This document shows positions 37,794 through 46,862 of a DNA stretch of 64,000 nucleotides, piece after piece; position 1 is the stretch's first letter, and the number at the start of each line of letters is the position of its first letter. The stretch spans positions 496,001-560,000 of the forward strand of contig JACJXT010000011.1 of assembly GCA_020636535.1 (NCBI GenBank). The letters are read 5' to 3'. The DNA is from Chitinophagales bacterium (GTDB taxonomy: Bacteria; Bacteroidota; Bacteroidia; Chitinophagales; JADIYW01). Under the pieces are notes generated by a model. It was not told where the DNA came from. It searched no databases and worked only from the letters and a program-made list of their open reading frames with translations. A program made the translations under genes and the position numbers.

Positions 37794-39147
37794 CTTTAAT
37801 AACATACAACAAGTTTATTTTCTAGGTATCGGTGGTATCGGAATGAGTGCTTTGGCAAGGTACTTCAATAAAATTGGTGTACAAGTTACTGGTTATGATA
37901 AAACACCAACAGAACTAACCAATCAGTTACAACAAGAAGGTATTACCATTACTTTTGAAGATAGTATCGATACACTAAATAAAAATGCAGATTTAGTTAT
38001 ATATACACCAGCTATTCCTAAAAATCATATACAATATAATTGGTATTTAGAACATAATTTTACTATAAAAAAACGAGCAGTTGTACTTGGCGAAATTGCT
38101 AATCAATACTTTCAAATTGCAGTGGCTGGTTCGCATGGTAAAACTTCTACAGCATCTATTGTTACACATATATTAAAAACAGCCAATAAAGATGTGGCTG
38201 CTTTCTTAGGTGGAATTGCTACAAACTACAATACCAATTTCTTATTTGGCAATCAATATGCAGTGGTTGAAGCAGATGAATTTGATAGAAGTTTCATGTC
38301 TTTAAAACCAAACTTGGCTATCATTACGGCAATCGATTCAGATCATTTAGATATTTATGGCGATTTAAGTGCTATTGAAAAATCATTTACTAATTTTACA
38401 TATAATATTAAAAATGATGGTTGTATTGTACATCATCTATCTGTAAAAAAAGAATTACTCAATCCAGAAGTAAAAAACATAAGCTATCATTTTAACGATA
38501 CTAATGCAAATGTATATACACAAAACTTTAGAATTGAAAATAATAGTTATGTATTTGATATTAATGTAAATGGGAATAGCATTGCAGATATTCATTACTA
38601 CTACGGTGGAAAACATAATATAGAAAATGCATTAGCTGCTGTAACTATTGCATATTTATTAGAAATTGATACGGAACATATTAAAACTGCTTTGGCTACA
38701 TTCAAAGGTGTTAAACGCAGATTCGAAATTCATCATCAGTCTAATAAATATATTTTAATTGATGATTATGCACATCATCCAAAAGAATTAGAAGCAGTAA
38801 TTCATGCAGTAAAAGAGTTGTATCCAAACAAGCAATTAACTGTTGTTTTTCAACCTCATTTGTATTCTCGAACTAAAGATTTTTACAAAGAATTTGCTCA
38901 ATCATTATCTTTAGCAGATACTGTTTTGTTGTTTGATATTTATCCAGCAAGAGAATTGCCAATCGAAGGTGTTACAAGTCAACTTATTTTAGATGAGATT
39001 ACTACAACAAAGAAACAAATTGTAGCAAAAGAAGCACTAGTCAATACACTCAAAAATATCAATGAAAAAGAAATTATTTTAACAGTAGGTGCTGGCGATA
39101 TTAACTTATTAATTGACGATATAAAAACAATGCTAACAAATGAATAA
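37786..39147 (+). CDS. murC: UDP-MurNAc:L-Ala ligase MurC
   Basis: 453 residues. FLGIGGIGMSALARYF Rossmann start, VYTPAIP, ATP loop AGSHGKTSTAS, EADEFDRSF, and the C-terminal DDYAHHPKEL and FQPHLYSRT blocks. Starts the stem peptide. Its stop overlaps the ftsQ start by eight bases. Confidence 0.95.
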   Translation: MHSFNNIQQVYFLGIGGIGMSALARYFNKIGVQVTGYDKTPTELTNQLQQEGITITFEDSIDTLNKNADLVIYTPAIPKNHIQYNWYLEHNFTIKKRAVVLGEIANQYFQIAVAGSHGKTSTASIVTHILKTANKDVAAFLGGIATNYNTNFLFGNQYAVVEADEFDRSFMSLKPNLAIITAIDSDHLDIYGDLSAIEKSFTNFTYNIKNDGCIVHHLSVKKELLNPEVKNISYHFNDTNANVYTQNFRIENNSYVFDINVNGNSIADIHYYYGGKHNIENALAAVTIAYLLEIDTEHIKTALATFKGVKRRFEIHHQSNKYILIDDYAHHPKELEAVIHAVKELYPNKQLTVVFQPHLYSRTKDFYKEFAQSLSLADTVLLFDIYPARELPIEGVTSQLILDEITTTKKQIVAKEALVNTLKNINEKEIILTVGAGDINLLIDDIKTMLTNE

Positions 39148-39904
39148 AGTAGTAAAAAACATATTGATTAAAATTGTTTTTTTTACAATACTCATTGTAT
39201 TTGTAGCCAGTATTGTTATTGCTAAAAATAAAAGAGATAATAAAAGTATCTCCGATTTACAAATAGAATTTAGCCAAGGTGCAGATAACTTATTAATTAC
39301 TAAAGATGATATTTATTATTATATAGTAAAATATTATCCAGTACACAATAATTCAGTATCAGGCAAACAACTCGAAGATATAGAACAAAGTGTTTCAAAA
39401 ATTCCTTTTGTTCAATCAGCACAGGCATTTTTAGACAATAACAATCTACTTAGAGTCAAAGTTACACCAAGAACTCCAATTGCTCGTGTATTTGCAAGTG
39501 GTCAATCATCTTTTTATATAGATAATGAAGGAGTAATGTTTCCTACATCAAAAAATTATACAGTTAAAGTTCCAATTATTACAGGAAAAATAAATCAAAA
39601 ATATATAAAAAATGATACGATTAATAATGTAAAGTTGCTACAAGTGTTACAGACTGTTAAAACCATGCAACAAGACGAGTTCATGAATGCTTTAGTCGGA
39701 CAGATTAATATCAATAGTAAAAATCAAATTGAATTAATACCAAGATTGGCGGAACATACTATCGTTATTGGTGATGACAAAGATTTAGAAGATAAATTTA
39801 ATCGTTTAAAGATATTTTATAAAGAAGTGTTGACTAAAGTGGGTTGGGAAAAATACAAGGTTATCAACATTATGTATAAAGAACAATTAGTGGGTTTAAA
39901 ATAA
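39140..39904 (+). CDS. ftsQ: cell division protein FtsQ
   Basis: 254 residues, one TM near the N-terminus (~8-27), then a periplasmic POTRA-like domain and FtsQ beta domain with SKIPFVQSAQAFLDNNNLLRVKVTPRTPIARVF, the usual conserved core. Position between murC and ftsA supports the call. Ends 27 bases before ftsA. Confidence 0.88.
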   Translation: MNKVVKNILIKIVFFTILIVFVASIVIAKNKRDNKSISDLQIEFSQGADNLLITKDDIYYYIVKYYPVHNNSVSGKQLEDIEQSVSKIPFVQSAQAFLDNNNLLRVKVTPRTPIARVFASGQSSFYIDNEGVMFPTSKNYTVKVPIITGKINQKYIKNDTINNVKLLQVLQTVKTMQQDEFMNALVGQININSKNQIELIPRLAEHTIVIGDDKDLEDKFNRLKIFYKEVLTKVGWEKYKVINIMYKEQLVGLK

Positions 39905-39931
39905 TTTTAAGAAATATGCAAAACATATCCA

Positions 39932-41368
39932 ATGGAAACAAATAATAATGTAAAATCAAAGTTTAATGATGTAGTATGTGCTATCGATATAGGTACATCT
40001 AAAGTAGCTGCACTCGTAGCTAGAAGAAATCAATACAACAAAGTTGAAATTTTAGGTATTGGTATATGTCCATCTTTTGGCGTTCAAAGAGGTGTGGTTA
40101 TCAATATTACTAAAACGGTAGAGTCTATCAAAAAAGCAGTTGCCGAAGCTGAAAAAGTATCTGGAATTTCGTTTGAAAAAGTGCATGTTGGTATTGCTGG
40201 GAAGCATATCAAGAGTATGCAAAACAGAAGCCAAATTAACAGAACCAATGTAGATTCTTGGATTACACACGAAGATGTAAAACGACTTAAAGAAGAGTCA
40301 TACAAAATAGCATTGCCTCCAGGTGATAGAATTATTCATGTGCTACAACAAGAATATATCATCGATAATGAACCTAATATTTCTGATCCAGTTGGAATGA
40401 TGGGCGTGAAAATGGAAGGCAACTTTCATATCATCACAGGTGCAGAAGCAGCTATTCAAAATATAGAAATGTGTATTAAAGCAGCTGGCTTAGAAGTGGC
40501 AAGCATTGAATTAGAACCATTGGCTTCTTCAGATGCAGTATTAAATGCACAAGAGTTAGAAGCTGGTGTTGCTTTGGTTGATATTGGTGGTGGAACTACA
40601 GATGTGGCTATCTTCGAAAATAATACTATTCGTCATACTGCTGTAATTCCTTTTGGTGGAAATATCATTACAGAAGATTTAAGAGATTTTAGAATTTTGA
40701 AAGAACAAGCAGAAGTACTTAAAGTAAAATACGGTTATGCTATTCCTTTCGAAGCACTTAGAAACCAACATGTTTCTATACAAGGTGTTCGTAGCGGAAA
40801 TAATAAAGAATTAAACTTACTAAGCGTAGCAAAAGTAATCAGTGCAAGGATGAAAGAAATTTTAGCACATGTCGATTATCAAATCAAATTATCGGGCTAC
40901 GGAAAAAAATTAATCAGTGGTATCGTGTTAACAGGCGGAGGTTCACAACTAAAAAATTTAGTACAACTTACCGAAATGGAAACAGGTCAAATTGCAAGAG
41001 TAGGTTTGCCAAAAGAACACTTAGCACACACACGATTAAAAGAAATCGAAAATCCAATGTACGCAACAGGTATTGGTTTAGTTATTAGAGCGTTCAAATT
41101 ACAAGACGAAGAATCACTATGCGATGTGCCTGCTACTACAAATAATACAACAACCGAAGTAAAAACAGAAACGCCAAAAACAGAAATAGTAAATCCAATA
41201 GTTGAAGAAGACATCAACAAAAAAGAAGAAGATTTTTCTATTCCTGAAGAAAAAATAATTGAACCACAAGTAAATAAAAACACAGATAAAAAGAAATCTT
41301 TGGTGTCTATTTGGGGAAAAAGAATTGGCGATTGGTTAAAAGATGATAACGATTTTACAGATATTTAA
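39932..41368 (+). CDS. ftsA: cell division protein FtsA
   Basis: 478 residues, actin-like ATPase that tethers FtsZ to the membrane. Phosphate 1 loop AIDIGTSKVAALVAR, LVDIGGGTTDVAIFE, and adenosine loop ISGIVLTGGGSQLKNL are visible. A ~60-residue acidic linker precedes a C-terminal amphipathic helix (KSLVSIWGKRIGDWLKDD), the membrane anchor. Confidence 0.95.
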   Translation: METNNNVKSKFNDVVCAIDIGTSKVAALVARRNQYNKVEILGIGICPSFGVQRGVVINITKTVESIKKAVAEAEKVSGISFEKVHVGIAGKHIKSMQNRSQINRTNVDSWITHEDVKRLKEESYKIALPPGDRIIHVLQQEYIIDNEPNISDPVGMMGVKMEGNFHIITGAEAAIQNIEMCIKAAGLEVASIELEPLASSDAVLNAQELEAGVALVDIGGGTTDVAIFENNTIRHTAVIPFGGNIITEDLRDFRILKEQAEVLKVKYGYAIPFEALRNQHVSIQGVRSGNNKELNLLSVAKVISARMKEILAHVDYQIKLSGYGKKLISGIVLTGGGSQLKNLVQLTEMETGQIARVGLPKEHLAHTRLKEIENPMYATGIGLVIRAFKLQDEESLCDVPATTNNTTTEVKTETPKTEIVNPIVEEDINKKEEDFSIPEEKIIEPQVNKNTDKKKSLVSIWGKRIGDWLKDDNDFTDI

Positions 41369-41379
41369 AATATAACATT

Positions 41380-42900
41380 ATGGAATTCGAAATGTTTAGT
41401 GAATATAATTCAATAATAAAAGTAGTTGGCGTTGGTGGCGGTGGCTGCAATGCAGTTAACTACATGTATGAGCAAGGCATACCTGGCGTAAACTTTGCTG
41501 TTTGCAACACAGATAAACAAGACTTAGAAAAAAGTGGTGTGCCTACAAAAATTCAGTTAGGTGTTTCTTTGTTAGAAGGATTAGGTGCTGGTGCAAATCC
41601 TGAAGAAGGTAGAAAAGCGGCACTCGAAGCAGAAGAGGAAATAAGAATGTACTTAGGCAACAATACTAAAATGGTATTTATTACTGCAGGAATGGGTGGT
41701 GGTACTGGAACTGGTGCTGGTCCAATCGTAGCAAAAGTAGCCAGAGATATGGATATTCTTACCGTAGGAATTGTAACCATGCCTTTTAATAATGAAGGAA
41801 AACCAAAACGCATTAAAGCAGAACATGGTATCGAAAATATGAAAGAAAATGTAGATGCTTTAATCGTAGTATCTAATAATAAATTATACGATATTTATCC
41901 AGACTTAGATATTGATGAAGCATTTTCTAAAGCAGATGATATTTTAGCAACTGCAGCAAAAGGTGTTACCGAAATCATTACCAAACCAGGTAAAATTAAT
42001 GTCGACTTCAACGATGTTAAAAGAATTATGGAAGCTAGTGGTGTAGCACTTATTGGTATTGGCAGAGGCAGTGGCGAAGATAGAGCAGAACAAGCCATTC
42101 AGTCTGCTATCACATCACCATTACTAGAAGATACAGATATTTATGGAGCGAAAGGAGTTGTATTATATATATCTTATGGTAATACATTTAAAATGCGTGA
42201 ATTAGATTTAATTACCGAAACAGTACAAGACGAAACACAGTCTGATTGCGAATTAATTTGGGGTGTTTGTAAAGATGAATCACTAGGAGATGATATAGCA
42301 ATTACTTTAATAGCTACTGGATTTGAAACTGGCGAAACTTCTAAGCAACGCAAGAAAAAAGTACAAGTAGAAAGAAACAAGGTAGTTCATAATTTAAGTC
42401 AACAACAAGAAGAGCAAGAAGAAATTACTACACCAAAAGTAGTAGTAAGCCAAGTAGAAAAAGAAGAAAAGCAAGTAGTTGAAGAAATTAAACTCGTACA
42501 AAAACCAAGAAATACAGTAGTGTTTGATTTGTTTGACAATAGTGAGGAAGACGAAGATGAAATAATACAAAAATCTACTAAAGTAGAAGACCAATTTTCT
42601 TTATACGAATTAGATGTCAATCAGAATGAAATTGCAGCAGATGAAGATGCTTTTGAAACACAAGACTTAGAAAAAGAACTGATAAAAAAACGCATTGCAG
42701 TAGAAATGCAAAAGAATAACAATATTAGTTTGCACGAGTTAGAAAGAGAACCAGCTTATAAAAGATATGGTTTAGACCTAAATGATGATAATAAAGATAT
42801 TACACAGTCAAATATATCAGATTTCTCAATATATAAAAATGAAGAAACAGGCAAAGTAGAAATCAAGCCAAATGCCATGAAAGATATATATTTAGATTAG
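41380..42900 (+). CDS. ftsZ: cell division protein FtsZ
   Basis: 506 residues. Tubulin-like GTPase that makes the Z ring. N-terminal KVVGVGGGGCNAVNYM, signature GGGTGTGAGP (~106-115), T7 loop NVDFNDVK (~207-214). After ~320 comes a long acidic, low-complexity linker and the end MKDIYLD; I do not see a strong canonical C-terminal peptide. Last gene of the cluster; a hairpin follows at 42921 and the accessory island starts right after. Confidence 0.96.
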   Translation: MEFEMFSEYNSIIKVVGVGGGGCNAVNYMYEQGIPGVNFAVCNTDKQDLEKSGVPTKIQLGVSLLEGLGAGANPEEGRKAALEAEEEIRMYLGNNTKMVFITAGMGGGTGTGAGPIVAKVARDMDILTVGIVTMPFNNEGKPKRIKAEHGIENMKENVDALIVVSNNKLYDIYPDLDIDEAFSKADDILATAAKGVTEIITKPGKINVDFNDVKRIMEASGVALIGIGRGSGEDRAEQAIQSAITSPLLEDTDIYGAKGVVLYISYGNTFKMRELDLITETVQDETQSDCELIWGVCKDESLGDDIAITLIATGFETGETSKQRKKKVQVERNKVVHNLSQQQEEQEEITTPKVVVSQVEKEEKQVVEEIKLVQKPRNTVVFDLFDNSEEDEDEIIQKSTKVEDQFSLYELDVNQNEIAADEDAFETQDLEKELIKKRIAVEMQKNNNISLHELEREPAYKRYGLDLNDDNKDITQSNISDFSIYKNEETGKVEIKPNAMKDIYLD

Positions 42901-42920
42901 TCATTTGTTGCCTTTGCTCT

Positions 42921-42945
42921 TGCTGAATTTATTTCAGCATCTTTA
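42921..42945 (+). terminator. ftsZ-distal hairpin of the CTGAATTTAyTTCAG family
   Basis: TGCTGAA (42921-42927) pairs perfectly with TTCAGCA (42933-42939), followed by TCTTTATAA, 20 bases after the ftsZ stop. Same family as 17374-17394. Confidence 0.6.
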
Positions 42946-42985
42946 TAATATTGGTTATTTGCAGAGATGTTCATTAGTTTTTTCT

Positions 42986-43020
42986 CGTCATCGCGAGGAG
43001 GAACGACGAAGCGACCTCAC
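42986..43020. repeat. REP-like GTCATCGCGAGGAGG element
   Basis: CGTCATCGCGAGGAGGAACG... is a GC-rich patch in an AT-rich gap and reads as a variant of the GTCATTGCGAGGAACGAAGCAATC repeat that recurs in many bacterial genomes. Sits between ftsZ and repeat R1. Confidence 0.55.
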
Positions 43021-43026
43021 TTAGGC

Positions 43027-43200
43027 TTTGGTTTGTGTCTCACGAAACAAACAACAAACAAATCTACTTACTAAACTTGTAGTAGCTAATAATATTAATT
43101 CTTGTCAAAACAAATAAACCTAAAGTTTAAAATAAATACTTATATTTGATTACAACTATCCGTATATCAACCGTTTATTAGACATATATAGTAGTTAGCC
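43027..43200 (+). repeat. R1: first copy of the island repeat, with -7 box and hairpin
   Basis: Begins TTTGGTTTGTGTCTCACG, passes CTACTTACTAAACTTGTAG and TAGCTAATAATATTAATTC, and carries the -7 box TATATTTG (43141-43148). An imperfect hairpin follows: AACTA (43154-43158) with TAGTT (43192-43196) plus an inner TATAT/ATATA. It ends GTTAGCC, 26 bases before the nitrilase-STAND gene. This copy has ~17 extra bases after CAAAACAAA compared with R3. Confidence 0.8.
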
Positions 43201-43225
43201 ATCATTAAGGGAAAACAAATAACAA

Positions 43226-46144
43226 ATGTTTGACAACATAGATATCGCAAATACTAATCCAGCAAAATCCGCTCGTGTCATGATAATTCAGCCGGACTTG
43301 TCTGAAGAAAATTGGATTAAAAAAGATGGCCTCTATTACTTGAGCACATCACCTAAGCTAAACTCGATAATAGACGAGTCCTTAGCTATAGGAATCAAAA
43401 ATGGTGTTAACATTATAGTATACCCAGAATGCTCAATTACAAAAAACTCTATAGTAAAACTACAAAAGCTCTCTAAAGAAAACAACTTAATATTAATAGG
43501 TGGTTCTCAATATTATAAGGACAAAGAAACAGGTAAGGTGATTTCACGATCCCCAATAATTATTAATGGTTCAATATTTTATACCGACAAGATTAATCCT
43601 TCGCCATATGAAACATCAGCTTATGCTAGTGAAGGGTTATCTAAAGGAAGTAGTATTCGAATTTTTCAAAATACTTCAATTGGAAACTTCTGTGTTATAA
43701 TTTGTGCTGATTACTTAAAGGAAGATCTTAGGAGCAAAATTCCTGATGAAGAACTAGATTTTCTGTTCGTGATTGCATACCAACGTGACTCTTCTATTTA
43801 CTTCAATAGATTAAACTCTACTAGTGAAGAATCAAATAATGGCTTATACTGCATATACAACAATATTAGAATTAATGGCAAGGCAGACGGAAACTCCTCA
43901 GTTTTTGGAGATGTCCACTTAATGTTTTTACAAGACATTATAGACAAAGGAGATACCGATTGCAAACCAAAGAAAAAAATATTTACACTTAGAAATTGCA
44001 ACGTTTTTGATTATCTAATTGCGGATTTTGATCTTACAAACAAAAAGCCAGCATATGCAAAGAATGCAGATTATAAATCAAATTTTCAAATAATCGAAAG
44101 TTCAACTGATGACGAAGAAGTTACACAATTTACTCAGTTGATTGGACATTATGATATTCGATATGAAAAGATTGATTCAGTATTTGTTGAGCCAAAGGAA
44201 TTTTCTGCAATTGAGAATAAATTGAAAGAAAATAATATAATATTTATTATTGGAGATCCAGGAATTGGTAAAACATTTACTTCCGTTAAATTGCTAAAAA
44301 ATTATTTCAATAAAGGATATAAACCAATTTGGTTCACTGGATTGGAAAAAGAAGAAAGGAAATCTCAGAGAATTATACTAGATAAATTTGAGATAGAACC
44401 TAATTCAATAATTTATTTCGAAGATCCTTTTGGAAGAACTGTCTTTGAAAGAAGGGATAGCCTCTTTACATTTCTAAGACCTTTAATCAGTAAAGCATCA
44501 AAGATAAATTGCAAAATAATTATTACTTCTCGAAGACAGGTGTTTGAAGAGTTTGCAAATGAGAGTTTAACCAAAGATGAACTTACAGAATTAAAAGAAG
44601 AGCTTAATGTTGTAAAGCCATCATATGAATCTGAAAAATTACTGGAAATTTTTAGACGCCACCTCGAAATATCAAATTTTAAGATGGATGAAAAACATAA
44701 ATCTATTATTGAACAAGAAATACAGAACTGCAATATTGATACACCGTTTGAAATTAGAGACATAATTCTTACCTCTCAGAGCATACATTCAACTGATGAT
44801 TTATTAAATATAATTCAAGAAACAAAGAAAGGATCTGTCAAAAGTTTTGCCATTGAAATAAGCAACCTTAAACCAGAAGTGCAATTCATTTATTTGCTAA
44901 TTTTCTTCTTTGGTCATAGAAAAGAAATATTCAATACTAAGATCTATGACAATTATAATGTTGTAAACGAGTACCCCACAAATCTTATAACAATACCTTA
45001 TAAAGATCTACTTAGAACGTTAACAGGACATAGGCTTGAGAGTTACGGCAAGTTTAGTGAGTATATTAGGTTCTCTCACCCACGTTACGAAGAGGCCCTA
45101 GTAGAATTTTTACTACAATACCCTAAAGCTCAACTAATCACAAAAAACATCTTTCATACCTTAAATCATTTGTACGAAAAATCTGCAATTGTAGATTCAA
45201 TCAAAAGGAGTGCATTTAAATATCCTGAGGTTTCTGTTCTTCTTCTCAACTTAATTAATGTGTCATTAGTAGTTAAGGGCAGAATTGCTCCTACGCAAAT
45301 GAGCATATTAAAACTATTAGGAGCCTCATTACAATTTGAAATTAATGACTTAGAGAAAAGCGATTTGCTTAAAAATGGAATTATTGATCACTTTAAACTT
45401 GAAGAGCTAGTCGACTTTACTAATACTCTAGAATCACTTGAGCATTTGAAGAATCAATTTCGAATTCTCAATTCCTATTCCCAAATGATGAAAATTGATT
45501 GCAATGCCAAAATTTTTGGTGTAATTGACTATACTAGAGTTGCAAAGATTATTAAGTACTATATTAAACATAATGCTGTAGTATCTCTAATAAAGGAAGT
45601 ATGCAATTTTAATAATAATTTTCAATTACTATTAGTATCAGAATTGCACCACTCGTTATTACTTAGATTATTTTCAAATAACGATTCTGAGACTCGATTA
45701 GAGTTACTGGAACTATTTGACCAGTATGATAGGCTCTTGGAATTAGTGAAATTCTCTAATAAGTTTAAAAGAAAAGTAGAATGGCCTTCAATATTAAAAA
45801 TCATCTGTGAGTCTATTAATGAAGAAAACAGAATTATTATAGATCAAGGTGCTGTAGTTGCATTTAGAAGAAGATGGAGAAATCTATTGCCTGTAGGAAT
45901 TATAAAAACTATAGGGAATTATAAGCAAGGCCAACCTATTTATATTGTAAGTGAGTCTGGTGAAAAAATTGGAATGGGATTGGCAGAATATCCAAGCGAT
46001 GAAGTTAATCTAATTATAGGTCAGCATTCAAGTAATATATTATCAATACTAGGATATACGACAGGTCCATCTGTAGTTCGTTCAATCAATAAAATACTTT
46101 TACAAGAAGAAAAGAAACGATGGCTAACAATAGATAAGAAGTAA
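43226..46144 (+). CDS. nitrilase-STAND ATPase fusion, candidate defence protein
   Basis: 972 residues. Residues ~15-290 are a carbon-nitrogen hydrolase (nitrilase) domain with the full Glu-Lys-Cys triad: E68 in IIVYPECS, K122 in FYTDKINP, C160 in FCVIICADY. Residues ~320-560 are a P-loop STAND NTPase: Walker A GDPGIGKT (343-350), a YFEDPFGRT Walker B region (397-405) and IIITSRR (431-437), most like the nSTAND3 group. The remaining ~400 residues are helical and would be the sensor arm. Effector-STAND-sensor order is that of Avs-type and NLR-like bacterial immune proteins, where target recognition triggers oligomerisation and effector activity; a nitrilase effector would act on a small metabolite amide or nitrile bond. 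No named system of this build is known to me. Base use differs from the neighbouring core genes, and it is flanked by R1 and R2. Confidence 0.8.
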   Translation: MFDNIDIANTNPAKSARVMIIQPDLSEENWIKKDGLYYLSTSPKLNSIIDESLAIGIKNGVNIIVYPECSITKNSIVKLQKLSKENNLILIGGSQYYKDKETGKVISRSPIIINGSIFYTDKINPSPYETSAYASEGLSKGSSIRIFQNTSIGNFCVIICADYLKEDLRSKIPDEELDFLFVIAYQRDSSIYFNRLNSTSEESNNGLYCIYNNIRINGKADGNSSVFGDVHLMFLQDIIDKGDTDCKPKKKIFTLRNCNVFDYLIADFDLTNKKPAYAKNADYKSNFQIIESSTDDEEVTQFTQLIGHYDIRYEKIDSVFVEPKEFSAIENKLKENNIIFIIGDPGIGKTFTSVKLLKNYFNKGYKPIWFTGLEKEERKSQRIILDKFEIEPNSIIYFEDPFGRTVFERRDSLFTFLRPLISKASKINCKIIITSRRQVFEEFANESLTKDELTELKEELNVVKPSYESEKLLEIFRRHLEISNFKMDEKHKSIIEQEIQNCNIDTPFEIRDIILTSQSIHSTDDLLNIIQETKKGSVKSFAIEISNLKPEVQFIYLLIFFFGHRKEIFNTKIYDNYNVVNEYPTNLITIPYKDLLRTLTGHRLESYGKFSEYIRFSHPRYEEALVEFLLQYPKAQLITKNIFHTLNHLYEKSAIVDSIKRSAFKYPEVSVLLLNLINVSLVVKGRIAPTQMSILKLLGASLQFEINDLEKSDLLKNGIIDHFKLEELVDFTNTLESLEHLKNQFRILNSYSQMMKIDCNAKIFGVIDYTRVAKIIKYYIKHNAVVSLIKEVCNFNNNFQLLLVSELHHSLLLRLFSNNDSETRLELLELFDQYDRLLELVKFSNKFKRKVEWPSILKIICESINEENRIIIDQGAVVAFRRRWRNLLPVGIIKTIGNYKQGQPIYIVSESGEKIGMGLAEYPSDEVNLIIGQHSSNILSILGYTTGPSVVRSINKILLQEEKKRWLTIDKK

Positions 46145-46186
46145 TAGCTCCTTCGTCACTACTACTCTTATCATCATCCGTTAGTA
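46122..46186. other. attC-like imperfect hairpin at the end of the STAND gene
   Basis: Outer stem CTAAC (46124-46128) / GTTAG (46180-46184); unpaired spacers AATA and ATCATCC; inner stem GATAAGA (46133-46139) / TCTTATC (46166-46172); one bulged A (46140); then GTAATAG (46141-46147) / CTACTAC (46159-46165) with one mismatch; 11-base loop. R box, unpaired spacer, L box, extrahelical base and terminal loop are the parts of a folded integron attC site. It overlaps the last codons of the gene upstream and ends 12 bases before the next ATG. Confidence 0.55.
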
Positions 46187-46197
46187 CTCATTTTAAA

Positions 46198-46761
46198 ATG
46201 ACTGGAAAGATTAAACGCATAGGACTGACTTTAGGATTGTTTTCAACGATAATTAGCTTTTTGTTTTTTGGACGACAACAAGGAACATATCAAACTCTTC
46301 TATTCTTTGGATTTCTTACCTCCTTCATTTTTTATCTAACAATTCTATTCGGAAAAGAAACCGCTAAATCAAGAATAATTTGGACAGTTATTGTCTTGCT
46401 TGTAGTGACTATTCAAAGGCTGACAGAACCAATATTAATAAAAAGCTCATACTTGATTTACCTTAATAGTAATGACGAGGAGTTAACGACAGTAAATAAT
46501 TTACTCAAGGACAAACATGGTGAGATCACAATTCTGAATAATGACATTACCGATAAAGAAAATTTATTAACCCAAACTGAAAAAGGCGACCTAATTAAAT
46601 TACGACAAGACCTAGACATTTATATGATTACAAAATCAAACGATGGAATATATTATGGACTTTGGGGCTTTCTGGATGTGAGACTTGGTATTACTTATTG
46701 GACAAAAAGTGAAGCACCAAATGAAAATTTCAAACATCTAAAAGACAAATGGTATCATTGA
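46198..46761 (+). CDS. small integral membrane protein, function unknown
   Basis: 187 residues. Three hydrophobic helices (~8-24, 31-51, 59-73) then ~110 soluble residues with DDEELTTVNNLLKDKHGEITIL and a C-terminal TYWTKSEAPNE. No family recognised. It is bounded on the left by the attC-like hairpin (GTTAGTA just before it) and on the right by CTAACAGCAGATTTGC (46781-), so it looks like its own cassette more than a fixed partner of the STAND gene; co-transcription with that gene is still possible, since only 53 bp separate them. Confidence 0.7.
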   Translation: MTGKIKRIGLTLGLFSTIISFLFFGRQQGTYQTLLFFGFLTSFIFYLTILFGKETAKSRIIWTVIVLLVVTIQRLTEPILIKSSYLIYLNSNDEELTTVNNLLKDKHGEITILNNDITDKENLLTQTEKGDLIKLRQDLDIYMITKSNDGIYYGLWGFLDVRLGITYWTKSEAPNENFKHLKDKWYH

Positions 46762-46780
46762 CAACAGAAAAAACGAGTAG

Positions 46781-46820
46781 CTAACAGCAGATTTGCAACA
46801 GGCGGGGTTTCGTACTCCGC
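46781..46820 (+). other. cassette-end-like CTAAC segment with GCGG/CCGC hairpin
   Basis: CTAACAGCAGATTTGCAACA is followed by GCGGGGTTTCGTACTCCGC (46802-46820), which can fold as GCGGg/tCCGC. CTAACAGC..TTTGC..GCGGG wording is, to my memory, common after small accessory genes in Bacteroidota. The matching GTTAG half is not adjacent, so the site may be broken by the R2 junction. Confidence 0.4.
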
Positions 46821-46862
46821 AGACAGTTTTATGGTAGCTGAAGATCCAGTTCTTTCCACACC

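Noticed and set aside
41553..42620. Antisense open frames inside ftsZ and ftsA
   Set aside because: Low-complexity, Ser/Leu-rich shadows of acidic or Gly-rich coding sequence on the other strand; no family features.
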